Source: Chloroflexota bacterium (lineage in GTDB: Bacteria > Chloroflexota > Dehalococcoidia > Tepidiformales > Tepidiformaceae). Taken from it: 64,000 nucleotides of DNA. The stretch is taken from contig JAPPBY010000020.1 in the NCBI GenBank assembly GCA_026702615.1, forward strand, positions 79,007-143,006, read 5' to 3'. The position numbers were made by a program, and so were the translations under genes. Below the pieces are notes generated by a model. That model made no database searches. It was not told the origin of the DNA and was given only the letters and a program-made list of their open reading frames with translations. Shown piece after piece: positions 8,066 through 16,245 of this stretch (the stretch's first letter is position 1; each line of letters opens with the position of its first letter).

Positions 8066-8551
8066 CTACCCTTCCGCGCGCCACTCCCCGCTTTTGCCGC
8101 CACGCTTCTCCAGCAGACGTACGCCTTCGATGCGCATCCCGCGGTCGACCGCCTTGCACATGTCGTAGACGGTCAGGGCCGCGACGCTCACCGCCGTCAA
8201 CGCCTCCATCTCGACTCCCGTGCGACCCTCCGTGCGCACCGTGGCCTCGATGCGCAGGCGGGTGTCGTCCGCCGGGTCGAGGGCAAGGGCGACAGCGGAG
8301 ATGGGCAGGGGGTGGCACATCGGGATGAGGTCGCTCGTGCGCTTCGCCGCCTGGATCCCGGCCACGCGCGCCACCGCGAGCACGTCCCCCTTGGGGAGGC
8401 CGCCCTCCTGGATGAGGGCAAGCGTCTCCGCGCGCATCGCGACGAACCCCTCCGCCACCGCCTCCCGCGCCGTGACCGCCTTGCCGGAGACATCGACCAT
8501 GCGCGCGCTGCCGCGCTCGTCGAGGTGCGAGAGGCGTGGTTCCTCGGCCAT
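8066..8551 (-). CDS. moaC: Cyclic pyranopterin monophosphate synthase
   Basis: MoaC converts the cyclised GTP product of MoaA (3',8-cyclo-7,8-dihydro-GTP) to cyclic pyranopterin monophosphate in molybdenum cofactor synthesis. The 161-residue protein has usual family length and motifs: [18 protein letters not shown] near the N-terminus, [52 protein letters not shown] and the C-terminal Lys-rich segment. No other moa/mog gene is adjacent. It is divergent from lysA, with an 80-nt gap holding a leaderless-type promoter for each. Confidence 0.96.
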   Translation of the reverse strand: MAEEPRLSHLDERGSARMVDVSGKAVTAREAVAEGFVAMRAETLALIQEGGLPKGDVLAVARVAGIQAAKRTSDLIPMCHPLPISAVALALDPADDTRLRIEATVRTEGRTGVEMEALTAVSVAALTVYDMCKAVDRGMRIEGVRLLEKRGGKSGEWRAEG

Positions 8552-8557
8552 GCGGGC

Positions 8558-8563
8558 AGTATA
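8558..8563 (-). promoter_or_regulatory. Predicted -10 of leaderless moaC
   Basis: On the minus strand TATACT ends 6 nt before the moaC ATG, without any Shine-Dalgarno sequence. Confidence 0.55.
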
Positions 8564-8618
8564 GGGCGTCCCATCCCTCGGCCATCCGGGGGCGTTGGGC
8601 GGTACGAGCGCCGCGCCG

Positions 8619-8624
8619 CATAAT
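8619..8624 (+). promoter_or_regulatory. Predicted -10 of leaderless lysA
   Basis: CATAAT ends 7 nt before ATG 8632. Confidence 0.45.
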
Positions 8625-8631
8625 CGCGGAC

Positions 8632-9972
8632 ATGCCGAACGCCGCTTCCCTTGACGCCCTCCCCTACCGACACGTCCTGCCCCACACGACCGCGCTCTCG
8701 CCCGCGGGGCGCCTCAGCATCGGCGGCTGCGACCTGCGCGAGCTGGCCGAGACGTACGGCTCCCCCCTCTACGTGTTCGACGAGCAGGACTTCCGCGAGA
8801 CGGCCCGCGAATTCCGGCGCGAGTTCGAGTCGCGCTGGCCCGAGGTGTCGGTGCTTTACGCGGCCAAGGCGTACCTGAGCCTTCCCCTCGCGGACATCGT
8901 GGCGGAGGAGGGGCTGGGCATGGACGTCGTCAGCGGCGGGGAGCTGGCTATCGCGCGGGCGGCGGGCTTCCCCTCCTCGCGGCTCTACTTCCACGGCAAC
9001 AACAAGAGCGCCGAGGAGCTCGACGCGGCCGTCGGCGGCGACCCCGTCGGCCGCATCGTCGTCGACAACTTCCACGAGCTGGCCGAGCTCGACCGCATCG
9101 CCGGCGAGCGGGGTGCGCGCCAGTCGATCCTCCTGCGCGTCTCCCCGAACGTGGACCCGCACACGCACGCGAAGACGACGACGGGGGTGCTCGACTCGAA
9201 GTTCGGCTTCGCCATCGCCAACGGCGACGCCGAACGGGCGGTGGCGGCTGCCATGGCCGCCCCCAACATCGACCTGCGCGGCCTGCACGTGCACCTGGGC
9301 TCCCCCATCTTCGAGATCGAGCCGTACGAGCAGGCGAGCGACGTGATGTGCGCCTTCGCCGCGCAGATGGGCGATACGCACGGTTTCTCCTTCGACGAGT
9401 ACAGCCCCGGCGGCGGCTTCGCCCTCGCCTACACCAGGGAGCAGCACGCCCCCGCCATCGCCGAGTACGCCGAGCGCGTGGCGAACTCGATGGAGCGCGC
9501 CCTCGCAGAGCACCGCCTGGAGCAGCCGTCGCTGCACATCGAACCGGGTCGCTCACTCATCGGGCGGGCGATGGTGGCCGTGTACACGGTCGGCGCGCGC
9601 AAGGAGATTCCCGGCGTACGCACCTACGTCTCCGTCGACGGCGGCATGGCCGACAACATCCGTCCGGCCATGTACGGCTCGGGCTACGAGGCCGTGCCCG
9701 TCGACCGGCCCCTCGACGAGCCCACCGAGACCGTCACGGTCGCGGGCAAGTACTGCGAGAGCGGCGACATCCTCGTGCGCGATGCCGAGCTGCCGCGCCT
9801 CGAGGCGGGCGAGCTCGTCGCCCTGCCAGCGAGTGGCGGCTACAACCTGGCGATGTCGAGCAACTACAACATGGCCCTGCGCCCGCCCGTCGTCGCCGTA
9901 CGCGACAGCGAGTCGCGTCTGCTCCAGCGCCGCGAGACGGTCGAGGACCTGGTCGCGCGGGACGTGCGCTAG
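8632..9972 (+). CDS. lysA: Diaminopimelate decarboxylase
   Basis: PLP enzyme that decarboxylates meso-diaminopimelate to L-lysine, the last lysine step. The 446-residue fold-type III protein shows the PLP lysine in LYAAKAYLS, the glycine-rich [19 protein letters not shown], the phosphate-binding EPGRSLIG and the active-site Cys-Glu-Ser in KYCESGDIL. The start at ATG 8632 follows a -10 hexamer at leaderless spacing; the open frame upstream crosses the moaC promoter and is not used. A peptidoglycan-type lysine pathway agrees with alr elsewhere in the window. Confidence 0.96.
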   Translation: MPNAASLDALPYRHVLPHTTALSPAGRLSIGGCDLRELAETYGSPLYVFDEQDFRETAREFRREFESRWPEVSVLYAAKAYLSLPLADIVAEEGLGMDVVSGGELAIARAAGFPSSRLYFHGNNKSAEELDAAVGGDPVGRIVVDNFHELAELDRIAGERGARQSILLRVSPNVDPHTHAKTTTGVLDSKFGFAIANGDAERAVAAAMAAPNIDLRGLHVHLGSPIFEIEPYEQASDVMCAFAAQMGDTHGFSFDEYSPGGGFALAYTREQHAPAIAEYAERVANSMERALAEHRLEQPSLHIEPGRSLIGRAMVAVYTVGARKEIPGVRTYVSVDGGMADNIRPAMYGSGYEAVPVDRPLDEPTETVTVAGKYCESGDILVRDAELPRLEAGELVALPASGGYNLAMSSNYNMALRPPVVAVRDSESRLLQRRETVEDLVARDVR

Positions 9973-9975
9973 AAG

Positions 9976-10449
9976 CTAGCCCTGCCCTGGCGGGGGACCG
10001 AAGCGCTCCCGCAGGACCTCCCGGCGGTAGTCGAAGATGGCGCGCACGCGGGGGCGCACGGCGAGCTGCGCCGCCACATCGCCGAGGGGGCCGAAGGGGA
10101 CGGCGTAGTGGACCGTGTCGCGAACTTCGGTACCACCTTCGACCTCGCGGAAGTCGTGCTCGTGGTGCCAGAGGCTGTAGGGACCGATGCGCTGGTCGTC
10201 GACGAAGCGAATGCGATCGTCAACGTGCGTGATCTCCGTCGCCCAGTGGAGCGGAACGCCCAGGAAGGGGCTGACTGTGTAGGTGATGACGAGCCCTGGG
10301 TACATCTCCTCGGGCGGGTCGGAGGTGACATCGAGCGCCAGCCAGGGCGGCGTGATCACGGGGAGGTTGCGCGGATTCGAGAAGAACGCCCAGGCCTCGT
10401 CGAGCGAGACCGGGACGACCTGCCTCGCGGCCAGGCGGTAGATCGCCAT
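9976..10449 (-). CDS. SRPBCC/START-like domain protein
   Basis: A 157-residue single-domain protein of the SRPBCC (polyketide cyclase/dehydrase-like) superfamily, which binds hydrophobic ligands in a helix-grip cavity. Supporting pattern: VPVSLDEAWAFFSNPRNLPVITPPW at the N-terminus, GLVITYTVSPFLGVPLHWATEITHVD and RDTVHYAVPFGPLGDV near the C-terminal helix. Proteins like this often sit beside the epimerase family encoded immediately upstream on the same strand (gap 5 nt), as here. Ligand unknown. Confidence 0.75.
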   Translation of the reverse strand: MAIYRLAARQVVPVSLDEAWAFFSNPRNLPVITPPWLALDVTSDPPEEMYPGLVITYTVSPFLGVPLHWATEITHVDDRIRFVDDQRIGPYSLWHHEHDFREVEGGTEVRDTVHYAVPFGPLGDVAAQLAVRPRVRAIFDYRREVLRERFGPPPGQG

Positions 10450-10454
10450 CGCCC

Positions 10455-11348
10455 CTAGTCGCCCCGCAGCAGCGAGCGCAGCGCGCCCTCGACCTCGGGC
10501 TGCGAGAACTCGAACCCGTCCGCGACGAGCCGCTCGGGAACGACGCGGTTGCTCGCGAAGAGAAGGGCGTCGGCGAGCTCGCCGAGGGCGAGCCGCATGG
10601 CGAAGGGCGGGACCATCATGAAGGCTGGGCGGCGCATCACGCGCCCCAGCGCCCGCGTCAGGTCGGCGTTCGTGGTGGCGACGGGAGCGACCACGTTGAC
10701 GGGCCCCGTCACGTCGCCATCGAGCAGGTGGGTGGTGGCGGCAACCCCGTCATCGAGCGTGATCCAGGGCATGTACTGCCGCCCGCTCCCGAGCCTGCCC
10801 CCGGCGCCAAAGCGGAAGGGCAGCGTGAGCCGCTTGAAGGCCGGTGCGTCGTTCGCGAAGACGACGCCGTAGCGGGCCATGGCCGTGGGAATACCGGCGG
10901 CGTTCGCGTTCTCCGCCTCGGCCTCCCAGTCCACGGTCATGTCCGCGAGAAAGCCCTGACCCCGTGGCGACTCCTCCGTGAGCGACTCGTCCCCGCGGTC
11001 GCCGTAGAACCCCACGGCCGACGCCACGACAAGCCTCCGCGGCTTCGGGTCGAGCGAGGCGAGATGGGCGACGAGCACCCGGGTGCTGTCGATGCGGCTG
11101 GAGCGAAGCTCGGCCTTGCGCGCAGCCGTCCAGCGCCCCTCCCCGACGGAGGCGCCGCTCAGGTGGATGACGGCGTCGCAGCCGCCGAAGGCGCCCTCGC
11201 GGACCCAGCCCTCGGCCGGGGACCAGTCGGCGCCTTCGGCGCCGGCCGAACCCCGCGCGACGCGCACGACCTCGTCACCGCGCGCCTCGAGGCTCTTCGC
11301 GAGCGCCTGCCCCAGCAGTCCCGTGCTTCCCGTAATGGCGACCTTCAT
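10455..11348 (-). CDS. TIGR01777-family NAD-dependent epimerase
   Basis: A 297-residue extended short-chain dehydrogenase (YfcH/SDR39U1 type) of unknown substrate. The NAD(P)-binding ITGSTGLLGQAL opens the protein; the family-specific LSGASVGEGRW and SAVGFYGDRGDESLTEES follow, and the C-terminus has the DUF1731-like VPPFAMRLALGELADALL...VPERLVADGF. The ATG at 11348 has a GGAGG ribosome site 7 nt upstream; the frame open further upstream is non-coding. It is followed closely by the SRPBCC gene, a recurring partner. Confidence 0.88.
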   Translation of the reverse strand: MKVAITGSTGLLGQALAKSLEARGDEVVRVARGSAGAEGADWSPAEGWVREGAFGGCDAVIHLSGASVGEGRWTAARKAELRSSRIDSTRVLVAHLASLDPKPRRLVVASAVGFYGDRGDESLTEESPRGQGFLADMTVDWEAEAENANAAGIPTAMARYGVVFANDAPAFKRLTLPFRFGAGGRLGSGRQYMPWITLDDGVAATTHLLDGDVTGPVNVVAPVATTNADLTRALGRVMRRPAFMMVPPFAMRLALGELADALLFASNRVVPERLVADGFEFSQPEVEGALRSLLRGD

Positions 11349-11482
11349 CGGCAAACCTCCGGGGTCGAACAACCCCTCAATCCACCTTACCCGGCCCCTT
11401 CCTAAGCGGCGCAAGCGCGCTTACGGGCCCGGGAAAACGGCTCCAGGAGGGCTCAGGTCTGGACTTCGGGCGACCACAGTCT

Positions 11483-11728
11483 TCAGTCCTCGGACAGCAT
11501 GGCCATCAGTTCGAGCGCTCGGTCTCGACAGCCGGAGACCCGTTCTGGGTCGAACCCCTTCGCTATCAGGTAGCCCAGTGCGGAATCTAGGTACTCGTCG
11601 ATACTGGCACCGGAAATGCTGCCCATGAACACGACACGGTCACCTTCAACACCAAGTCTCGCGCTGAACATGGGGACCTGGTCGTGCGCCCGGTATCCGA
11701 GGCAATCCATCATCGCCTGAACCGCCAA
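11483..11728 (-). CDS. Hypothetical protein
   Basis: Up to 81 residues from TTG 11728; ATG 11713 is an equally possible start. The sequence is mixed alpha/beta (MFSARLGVEGDRVVFMG, ASIDEYLDSALGYLIAKGF) and ends in an acidic helix. It lies 26 nt behind the gene at 11755-12087 on the same strand and is likely its operon partner. No family recognised. Confidence 0.45.
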   Translation of the reverse strand: MAVQAMMDCLGYRAHDQVPMFSARLGVEGDRVVFMGSISGASIDEYLDSALGYLIAKGFDPERVSGCRDRALELMAMLSED

Positions 11729-11754
11729 TCGCTTGGCGGCAACGGGGTCCGGGG

Positions 11755-12087
11755 TTATGCCGGGAGCCTCTGAGTCAGGGCAAGGAGCTCACTAGCCTCG
11801 TCCATGGCATCGTGAAGTTCGTTCACCGCGAACTCCAGCCCATCCTCTGCTTCTACTTCACGGCAGTCGATACCAACAGAGCGGCAGTACTCGACCACAC
11901 CCTGTTCCTCGGGCTTGCTCTCGACAAGCCACTGCCCGAACGCCTGAACAGCACTCACGATGTAGCCGATGAGCTCCGGCCGGTTGCTCGCCTCCAGGAA
12001 GAGCGTGATGTTCTCACCCTTCGCCTGCCAGGCGCCGCCGCTAGTTTCGGCTATCGAAACAGAGACGGTGAACTCGTACTGCGGCAC
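11755..12087 (-). CDS. Hypothetical protein
   Basis: A 110-residue protein beginning at GTG 12087, chosen because a strong GGAGAGG ribosome site lies 4 nt upstream; the longer open frame lacks support. The N-terminal half appears beta-rich (VPQYEFTVSVSIAETSGG) and the C-terminal half helical (FAVNELHDAMDEASELLALTQ). It is leader gene of a two-gene minus-strand unit with 11483-11728. Function unknown; nothing links it to the par genes nearby. Confidence 0.5.
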   Translation of the reverse strand: MPQYEFTVSVSIAETSGGAWQAKGENITLFLEASNRPELIGYIVSAVQAFGQWLVESKPEEQGVVEYCRSVGIDCREVEAEDGLEFAVNELHDAMDEASELLALTQRLPA

Positions 12088-12172
12088 TTGCCTCTCCGTC
12101 GCGAGGAGATAGTTTCCCTCGACAAGATGGTACGCCGCGGGTCGGCGAGCAGGCAACCCTCGACCGCAGCCG

Positions 12173-12646
12173 CTAACCACCTTCCCCGGGCGCGATCGCG
12201 AACAGGAACTCGACCTCGACGGGGACGCCGAGCGGGAGCGAGGCCATGCCGACGGCCGCCCGCGCGTGGCGACCGGACTCGCCGAACACCTCGACGAGCA
12301 GGTCGGACGCGCCGTTGATGACGGCCGGGTGCTGGGTGAAGTCGGGGGGCGCGGCGACGTAGCCGCCCACGCGCACGACGCCGGAGATGCGATCGAGCGA
12401 ACCGAGGGCGGCGCGGGCGGCGGCGAGCCCGTTGAGGGCGCACTGCCGCGCGAGGGCGTACCCCTCCTCCACGGTCACGTTGAGGCCGCAGTGGCCGGTC
12501 GGGAGTGGTTCGCCCGGGGTCACGGGGATCTGGCCGGAGATGGCCAGCAGGTCGCCGTGCAACCGGGCGGGCACGTACGACCCGGCCGGAGCCGCCGGCT
12601 CCGGCAGCTCGATGCCCAACTCCCGCAGACGTTCCTCGACGCTCAT
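12173..12646 (-). CDS. RidA-family enamine/imine deaminase-like protein
   Basis: A 157-residue RidA/YjgF/UK114 protein; characterised relatives hydrolyse reactive enamine/imine intermediates released by PLP enzymes. The family pattern is visible at AISGQIPVT, HPAVINGASDLLVEVFGESGRHARAAVGMASLPLG and VEVEFLFA, including the conserved Arg of the HARAAVG segment. It is longer than canonical RidA (about 130), with an N-terminal helix. AGGAGG lies upstream of the ATG. It starts a small minus-strand unit downstream of parB. Confidence 0.85.
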   Translation of the reverse strand: MSVEERLRELGIELPEPAAPAGSYVPARLHGDLLAISGQIPVTPGEPLPTGHCGLNVTVEEGYALARQCALNGLAAARAALGSLDRISGVVRVGGYVAAPPDFTQHPAVINGASDLLVEVFGESGRHARAAVGMASLPLGVPVEVEFLFAIAPGEGG

Positions 12647-12719
12647 CGCGTGCCCTCCTGAGTCTGTCCCGACGCGCGCCGACCCACCCAGGTGTGCCTG
12701 GCGCCCCTGCGAGCGAACC

Positions 12720-13595
12720 CTAAAGCGAGAGCAGCTTGCTCGTGACCGCCTCGAGTTCCTCGTCGCTGTAGGTGTCGACGACGATGCGGGCGCCGCCGCC
12801 GCGGTTCGACGTCACCGTGACGCGCGTGCCGAGGGCTCGGCGCAGATTCGTTTCCATGTCGCGCATGGGGGAGCCCCGGCCGGCGGCGGGCTCAGCGGTT
12901 CGGGGCCGATCGCGGCGGGGGGCGAGGGCGCGCCGCACGGCCGCCTCCGTCTCGCGCACGCTCAGGCCGCGGCGCACGGCCTCGCGCCAGACCTCCAGAC
13001 GCCCTTCACCCTCGGGCATGCCGAGCAGGGCGCGGGCGTGGCCCGCCTGTATCTCGCCGGCTACCAGGCTGCGGCGGATCTCCGTCTCGAGCTGGAGCAG
13101 CCGCGTGGCGTTCGCGACCGCGGCCCGGCTGCGCCCCACCCGCTTCGCCACTTCCTCCTGGGTGAGCCCGTACTCGCTCAGCAGGCGGCGGTACGCGAGC
13201 GCCTCCTCGATCGGGTTCAGGTCGGCGCGCTGGATGTTCTCGACGAGCGCCAGTTCGAGCAGCTCCGAGCCGTCCACCTCGCGCACGACGACGGGCACGG
13301 TCGGCAGGTCGGCGAGGCGCGCGGCCTGCAAGCGGCGCTCGCCGGCGATGAGGCGGTAGCCGCCCTCCTCCTCGAGGCTCACCACGAGGGGCTGGAGGAC
13401 GCCGTGCTCGCGGATCGACTCCGCCAGCTCGCGCAGCTGCTCCGGCGGGAAGTTGGTGCGCGGCTGCTCCGGGTTGGGCGCAATCAGATCGATGTCGATC
13501 TCCTGCAGCGTTCGCCCGGGGGGCGGCTCCTCACCGCCGCCGCCGGGCAGGAGGGCGTCGAGCCCCCGTCCGAGTCCTCGTCGTGGCTGTGTCAT
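12720..13595 (-). CDS. parB: Chromosome partitioning protein ParB
   Basis: ParB/Spo0J, 291 residues, binds parS and spreads as a CTP-dependent clamp to build the segregation complex. The order is typical: RRGLGRGLDALLP at the N-terminus; the CTP-binding N domain with NPEQPRTNF, GVLQPLVV and the GERRLQAA box; ENIQRADLNPIEEALAYRRLL; the helix-turn-helix LTQEEVAKRVGRSRAAVANATRLLQL; and a C-terminal dimerisation domain. Its ATG overlaps the parA stop by 4 nt. Three consensus parS sites lie about 5 kb away at 18.35-18.78 kb. Confidence 0.97.
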   Translation of the reverse strand: MTQPRRGLGRGLDALLPGGGGEEPPPGRTLQEIDIDLIAPNPEQPRTNFPPEQLRELAESIREHGVLQPLVVSLEEEGGYRLIAGERRLQAARLADLPTVPVVVREVDGSELLELALVENIQRADLNPIEEALAYRRLLSEYGLTQEEVAKRVGRSRAAVANATRLLQLETEIRRSLVAGEIQAGHARALLGMPEGEGRLEVWREAVRRGLSVRETEAAVRRALAPRRDRPRTAEPAAGRGSPMRDMETNLRRALGTRVTVTSNRGGGARIVVDTYSDEELEAVTSKLLSL

Positions 13596-14365
13596 GCGCT
13601 CACTCCCACGCGCTCCGTCAGCTCGTTCGCCAGCCTGCGGTAGGCGGTGGCGGCACGGCTTCCCGGGCTGTACCGAAAGATCGACTGCCCGTAACTCGGC
13701 GCCTCGGCAATGCTGACGGCGCGCGGAATCACGGTGTTGAAGGTCTGGTTGGGGAAGTGGGTCATCACGTCGGCGGCCACCTCACGAGCGAGCCGCGTGC
13801 GCCGGTCGAGCATCGTCAGAACCAGGCCGAGGGTGCGCAGGCGCGGGTTGAGGTTGCTCCGCACGAGCGCCAGCGTCTCCATCAGCCGCGCGAGTCCCTC
13901 CATGGGCAGGTACTCGCACTGCACGGGAATGACCACGCTCGTCGCCGCGGTGAGGGCGTTCACCGTGAGGATGCCGAGCGAGGGCGGGCAGTCAATGAAG
14001 ATCCAGTCGTACTCCTCCGCCAGGGGTTCGCAGATCGTCTTCAGGCGCTGCTCGCGCGCCATGGCGGGGGCGAGCTCGACCTCCGCGCCCGACAGCTCGC
14101 GCGTGGCGGGCAGCACGTCGAACTGCTCCTCCTCGATGGACACGATGCAGTCGCGGGCATCGGCCTCCATCATCAGGACCTCGTAGATCGACGGCCCCTC
14201 GACCTCCGCGATGCCGGCGGTGCTCGTGGCGTTCGCCTGCGCGTCGAGGTCGATGAGCAGCACGCGTTCGTCCCGACGCCCCAGGGCGGCGGCCAGCGAG
14301 ACGGCGGTCGTGGTTTTGCCCACGCCGCCCTTCTGGTTCACGAACGCGATGATCTCACGCGCCAT
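13592..14365 (-). CDS. parA: Chromosome partitioning ATPase ParA/Soj
   Basis: A 257-residue ParA/MinD-type ATPase that, with ParB, drives segregation of the origin region. The deviant Walker A reads KGGVGKTT, Walker A' is LLIDLDAQANAT, and Walker B is WIFIDCPPSLG; PSYGQSIFRYSPGSRAATAY closes the protein as in Soj. ATG 14365 follows a GGAGAGGGG ribosome site located within the preceding pfkB-like gene, which it overlaps by 11 nt. There is no N-terminal DNA-binding extension, so it is the short chromosomal type. Confidence 0.97.
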   Translation of the reverse strand: MAREIIAFVNQKGGVGKTTTAVSLAAALGRRDERVLLIDLDAQANATSTAGIAEVEGPSIYEVLMMEADARDCIVSIEEEQFDVLPATRELSGAEVELAPAMAREQRLKTICEPLAEEYDWIFIDCPPSLGILTVNALTAATSVVIPVQCEYLPMEGLARLMETLALVRSNLNPRLRTLGLVLTMLDRRTRLAREVAADVMTHFPNQTFNTVIPRAVSIAEAPSYGQSIFRYSPGSRAATAYRRLANELTERVGVSA

Positions 14366-15203
14366 CCCCCACCCCTCTCCGTACACGAGCCTCCACTTCC
14401 TTGCGTGAAGGCATCTCCACCATGCCGCTTCGTTCAACCACCAGGGACCCCATCGCATTTGCGAATGTACACGATTCGAACAAGTCTCCCGACTCGACTA
14501 GCCGCACTGCCAGGGCCGCGACGAAGCCGTCGCCCGCGCCCGTGGTGTCGTTCACGTTCGTGGCGAAGGCGGGCAGGACGCTGCGCGCGCCCCTGCGATA
14601 GAGCCAGGCGCCGCGGGCGCCGCGCGTCACGATTGCCGGGCCGCGGGCGGAGAGTCCGCGCGCGAGGTCGGGCGGATCGTCGGCATCTTCGTCGCTGAAC
14701 ACGGCGATCGCGCCCCTCGGCTGCAGCGCGCGCGCCCGCGAGGGGGCGTAGGCGGCGCGGCGCACAGGCTGGTTGGGCATCCCCCAGCGCAACGCCCCCT
14801 GGAGCGAGACAACGCGCACGGGCGCCTCGACGGGCGGGAACGCGTCCAGCTCATCGAGCACCGGGGCAGCGATGGCCGCGTCGGCCGTCAGACCAGCGGG
14901 CAGGTCATCCGCGGCGATCGGTTCACCCGCCTGGTGCAGCATCTGGCGGCGGAGCCCACCGTCGGGATGGGTATTCTCGAAGCGGGGACTGCCCTCGGCC
15001 GGGAGCTCCTTCACGGTCAGCCCCTCGAAGAGGCTCCGGTCGTAGTCCTCGGGCACGCGGCTTACGAGCGTCACGTCCGCGCCCAGCGCCGCCGCGGCGC
15101 GCGCGCTGTAGAGCGCGGGGCCGCCCGGCGTCCAGGCGCCGTCGGGCGTCAAATCCTCGGTCACGTTCCCGACGATCACGATTCTTGGCGCGGACGGGCT
15201 CAT
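14355..15203 (-). CDS. PfkB-family carbohydrate kinase
   Basis: A 282-residue ribokinase-fold sugar/nucleoside kinase. The N-terminal IVIVGNVTEDLTPDG...GGPALYSARAAAALGADVTLVSRV and the PfkB signature NDTTGAGDGFVAALA (catalytic Asp, anion hole) are clear. The phosphoryl acceptor cannot be told. It is inserted between khpB and parA, overlapping parA by 11 nt and following khpB by 4 nt, so it is co-transcribed with translation and segregation genes. Confidence 0.85.
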   Translation of the reverse strand: MSPSAPRIVIVGNVTEDLTPDGAWTPGGPALYSARAAAALGADVTLVSRVPEDYDRSLFEGLTVKELPAEGSPRFENTHPDGGLRRQMLHQAGEPIAADDLPAGLTADAAIAAPVLDELDAFPPVEAPVRVVSLQGALRWGMPNQPVRRAAYAPSRARALQPRGAIAVFSDEDADDPPDLARGLSARGPAIVTRGARGAWLYRRGARSVLPAFATNVNDTTGAGDGFVAALAVRLVESGDLFESCTFANAMGSLVVERSGMVEMPSRKEVEARVRRGVGDGA

Positions 15204-15207
15204 TCCA

Positions 15208-16245
15208 TCAATCCTCCAGCAGGCTGATGACGACCTTGCGGCTGTCCCCCTCGCCGACGCTGTTCGTCTCGAGCTCGGGGTCGTCGACGAGGGCGAGGTG
15301 GACGAGGCGGCGCTCGGCGGCCGACATCGGCTCGAGCGTGATCGGCTCGCCGATGTCGCGTACGCGCTCGGCCATGCGCTCGGCCAGCGAGACCACCTGG
15401 TCCTCGCGACGCCGGCGGTACTGCTCGACGTCGACCGTGACCGACCCTCGGCCAGGGAAGCGCCGCGTCATCACGAGGTTCACCACGTACTGGAACGCCA
15501 TCAGGCTCTCGCCCCGCCGCCCGATGAGCATCCCCAGGTCGTCCCCGGAGATGTCGATCACGGCGCGGGCGCTGCCGAGGCCGTCGCCGGCGGTCACGGG
15601 CTCGCGGATGTTGATGTCGGCGTCGATTTCGAGGATCTGGAGGATGGAATCGACCACCTCGGCCGCGAGATCGACCTCCTCGGCGTTGATGTCGGGCTCG
15701 ATGTTCTCTTCCCGACGCCTGCGCGGTCGGTCGCGACGGGAACCACCGCCACCACCGCCACCGCCACCAGAGGAGCGGCGTGGGGGCGGCCCGCTGCGCG
15801 CCGGCTGGCGCGGGGGCGGGGCTGCGCCTTCGCCAAAGAAGTCCTGTTCGGTCAGCTGCGGCTCTCGCTCGGCGCGAGGTCCACGCTGACCACCACCGGA
15901 GCCACCGCGCGGGCCACCCGAGCCGCCGCGCCTGCGCCCACCGCCGCTACCACCGCGCCGTCCACGGTCGCGGCCAGCGGCTCCACCGCTGCCACCACGT
16001 CCGCCGCGGCCGCCTCGACCGCGGGGGATGCTGGTGTCGGGAGGTTCCGGCGACCGTTCGCGCGGCCCGTCCGCGCGGCGCTCGACGCGCACGACGGCGT
16101 CGCGGGCGCCGCGCCCGAAGAGCCCGCCACGCTGTCCTTCGTCCAGCACGACGAGCTCGACTTCATCAACGGTTGCGTTGAGCTTGGCCAACGCCGCCTT
16201 AAGCGCGTCGTCGACGGTTTTTCCGTTTGCTTCTGCGTGATCCAT
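15208..16245 (-). CDS. khpB: RNA-binding protein KhpB (Jag/EloR) with RGG linker
   Basis: KhpB/Jag is a cytosolic RNA-binding protein linked to cell elongation and commonly encoded after yidC. The 345-residue protein has the Jag-N domain (residues 1-57, with RGGLFGRGARDAVVRV), a KH domain (about 195-275, GXXG loop in LIGRRGESLMAFQ) and a C-terminal R3H domain (about 290-340). Between Jag-N and KH lies a linker of about 125 residues dominated by Gly and Arg (repeated RGG/GGSGG motifs) plus a nine-Gly run; most relatives have a shorter, less biased linker. The N-terminus overlaps yidC by 47 nt. Confidence 0.93.
   Translation of the reverse strand: MDHAEANGKTVDDALKAALAKLNATVDEVELVVLDEGQRGGLFGRGARDAVVRVERRADGPRERSPEPPDTSIPRGRGGRGGRGGSGGAAGRDRGRRGGSGGGRRRGGSGGPRGGSGGGQRGPRAEREPQLTEQDFFGEGAAPPPRQPARSGPPPRRSSGGGGGGGGGSRRDRPRRRREENIEPDINAEEVDLAAEVVDSILQILEIDADINIREPVTAGDGLGSARAVIDISGDDLGMLIGRRGESLMAFQYVVNLVMTRRFPGRGSVTVDVEQYRRRREDQVVSLAERMAERVRDIGEPITLEPMSAAERRLVHLALVDDPELETNSVGEGDSRKVVISLLED

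Noticed and set aside
11401..11425. Hairpin with TAAGCG/CGCTTA arms as terminator or repeat unit
   Set aside because: It lacks the CTCAG and GCTC(TC)C ends of the modular repeat and has no T-tract on either strand, so it was not assigned.
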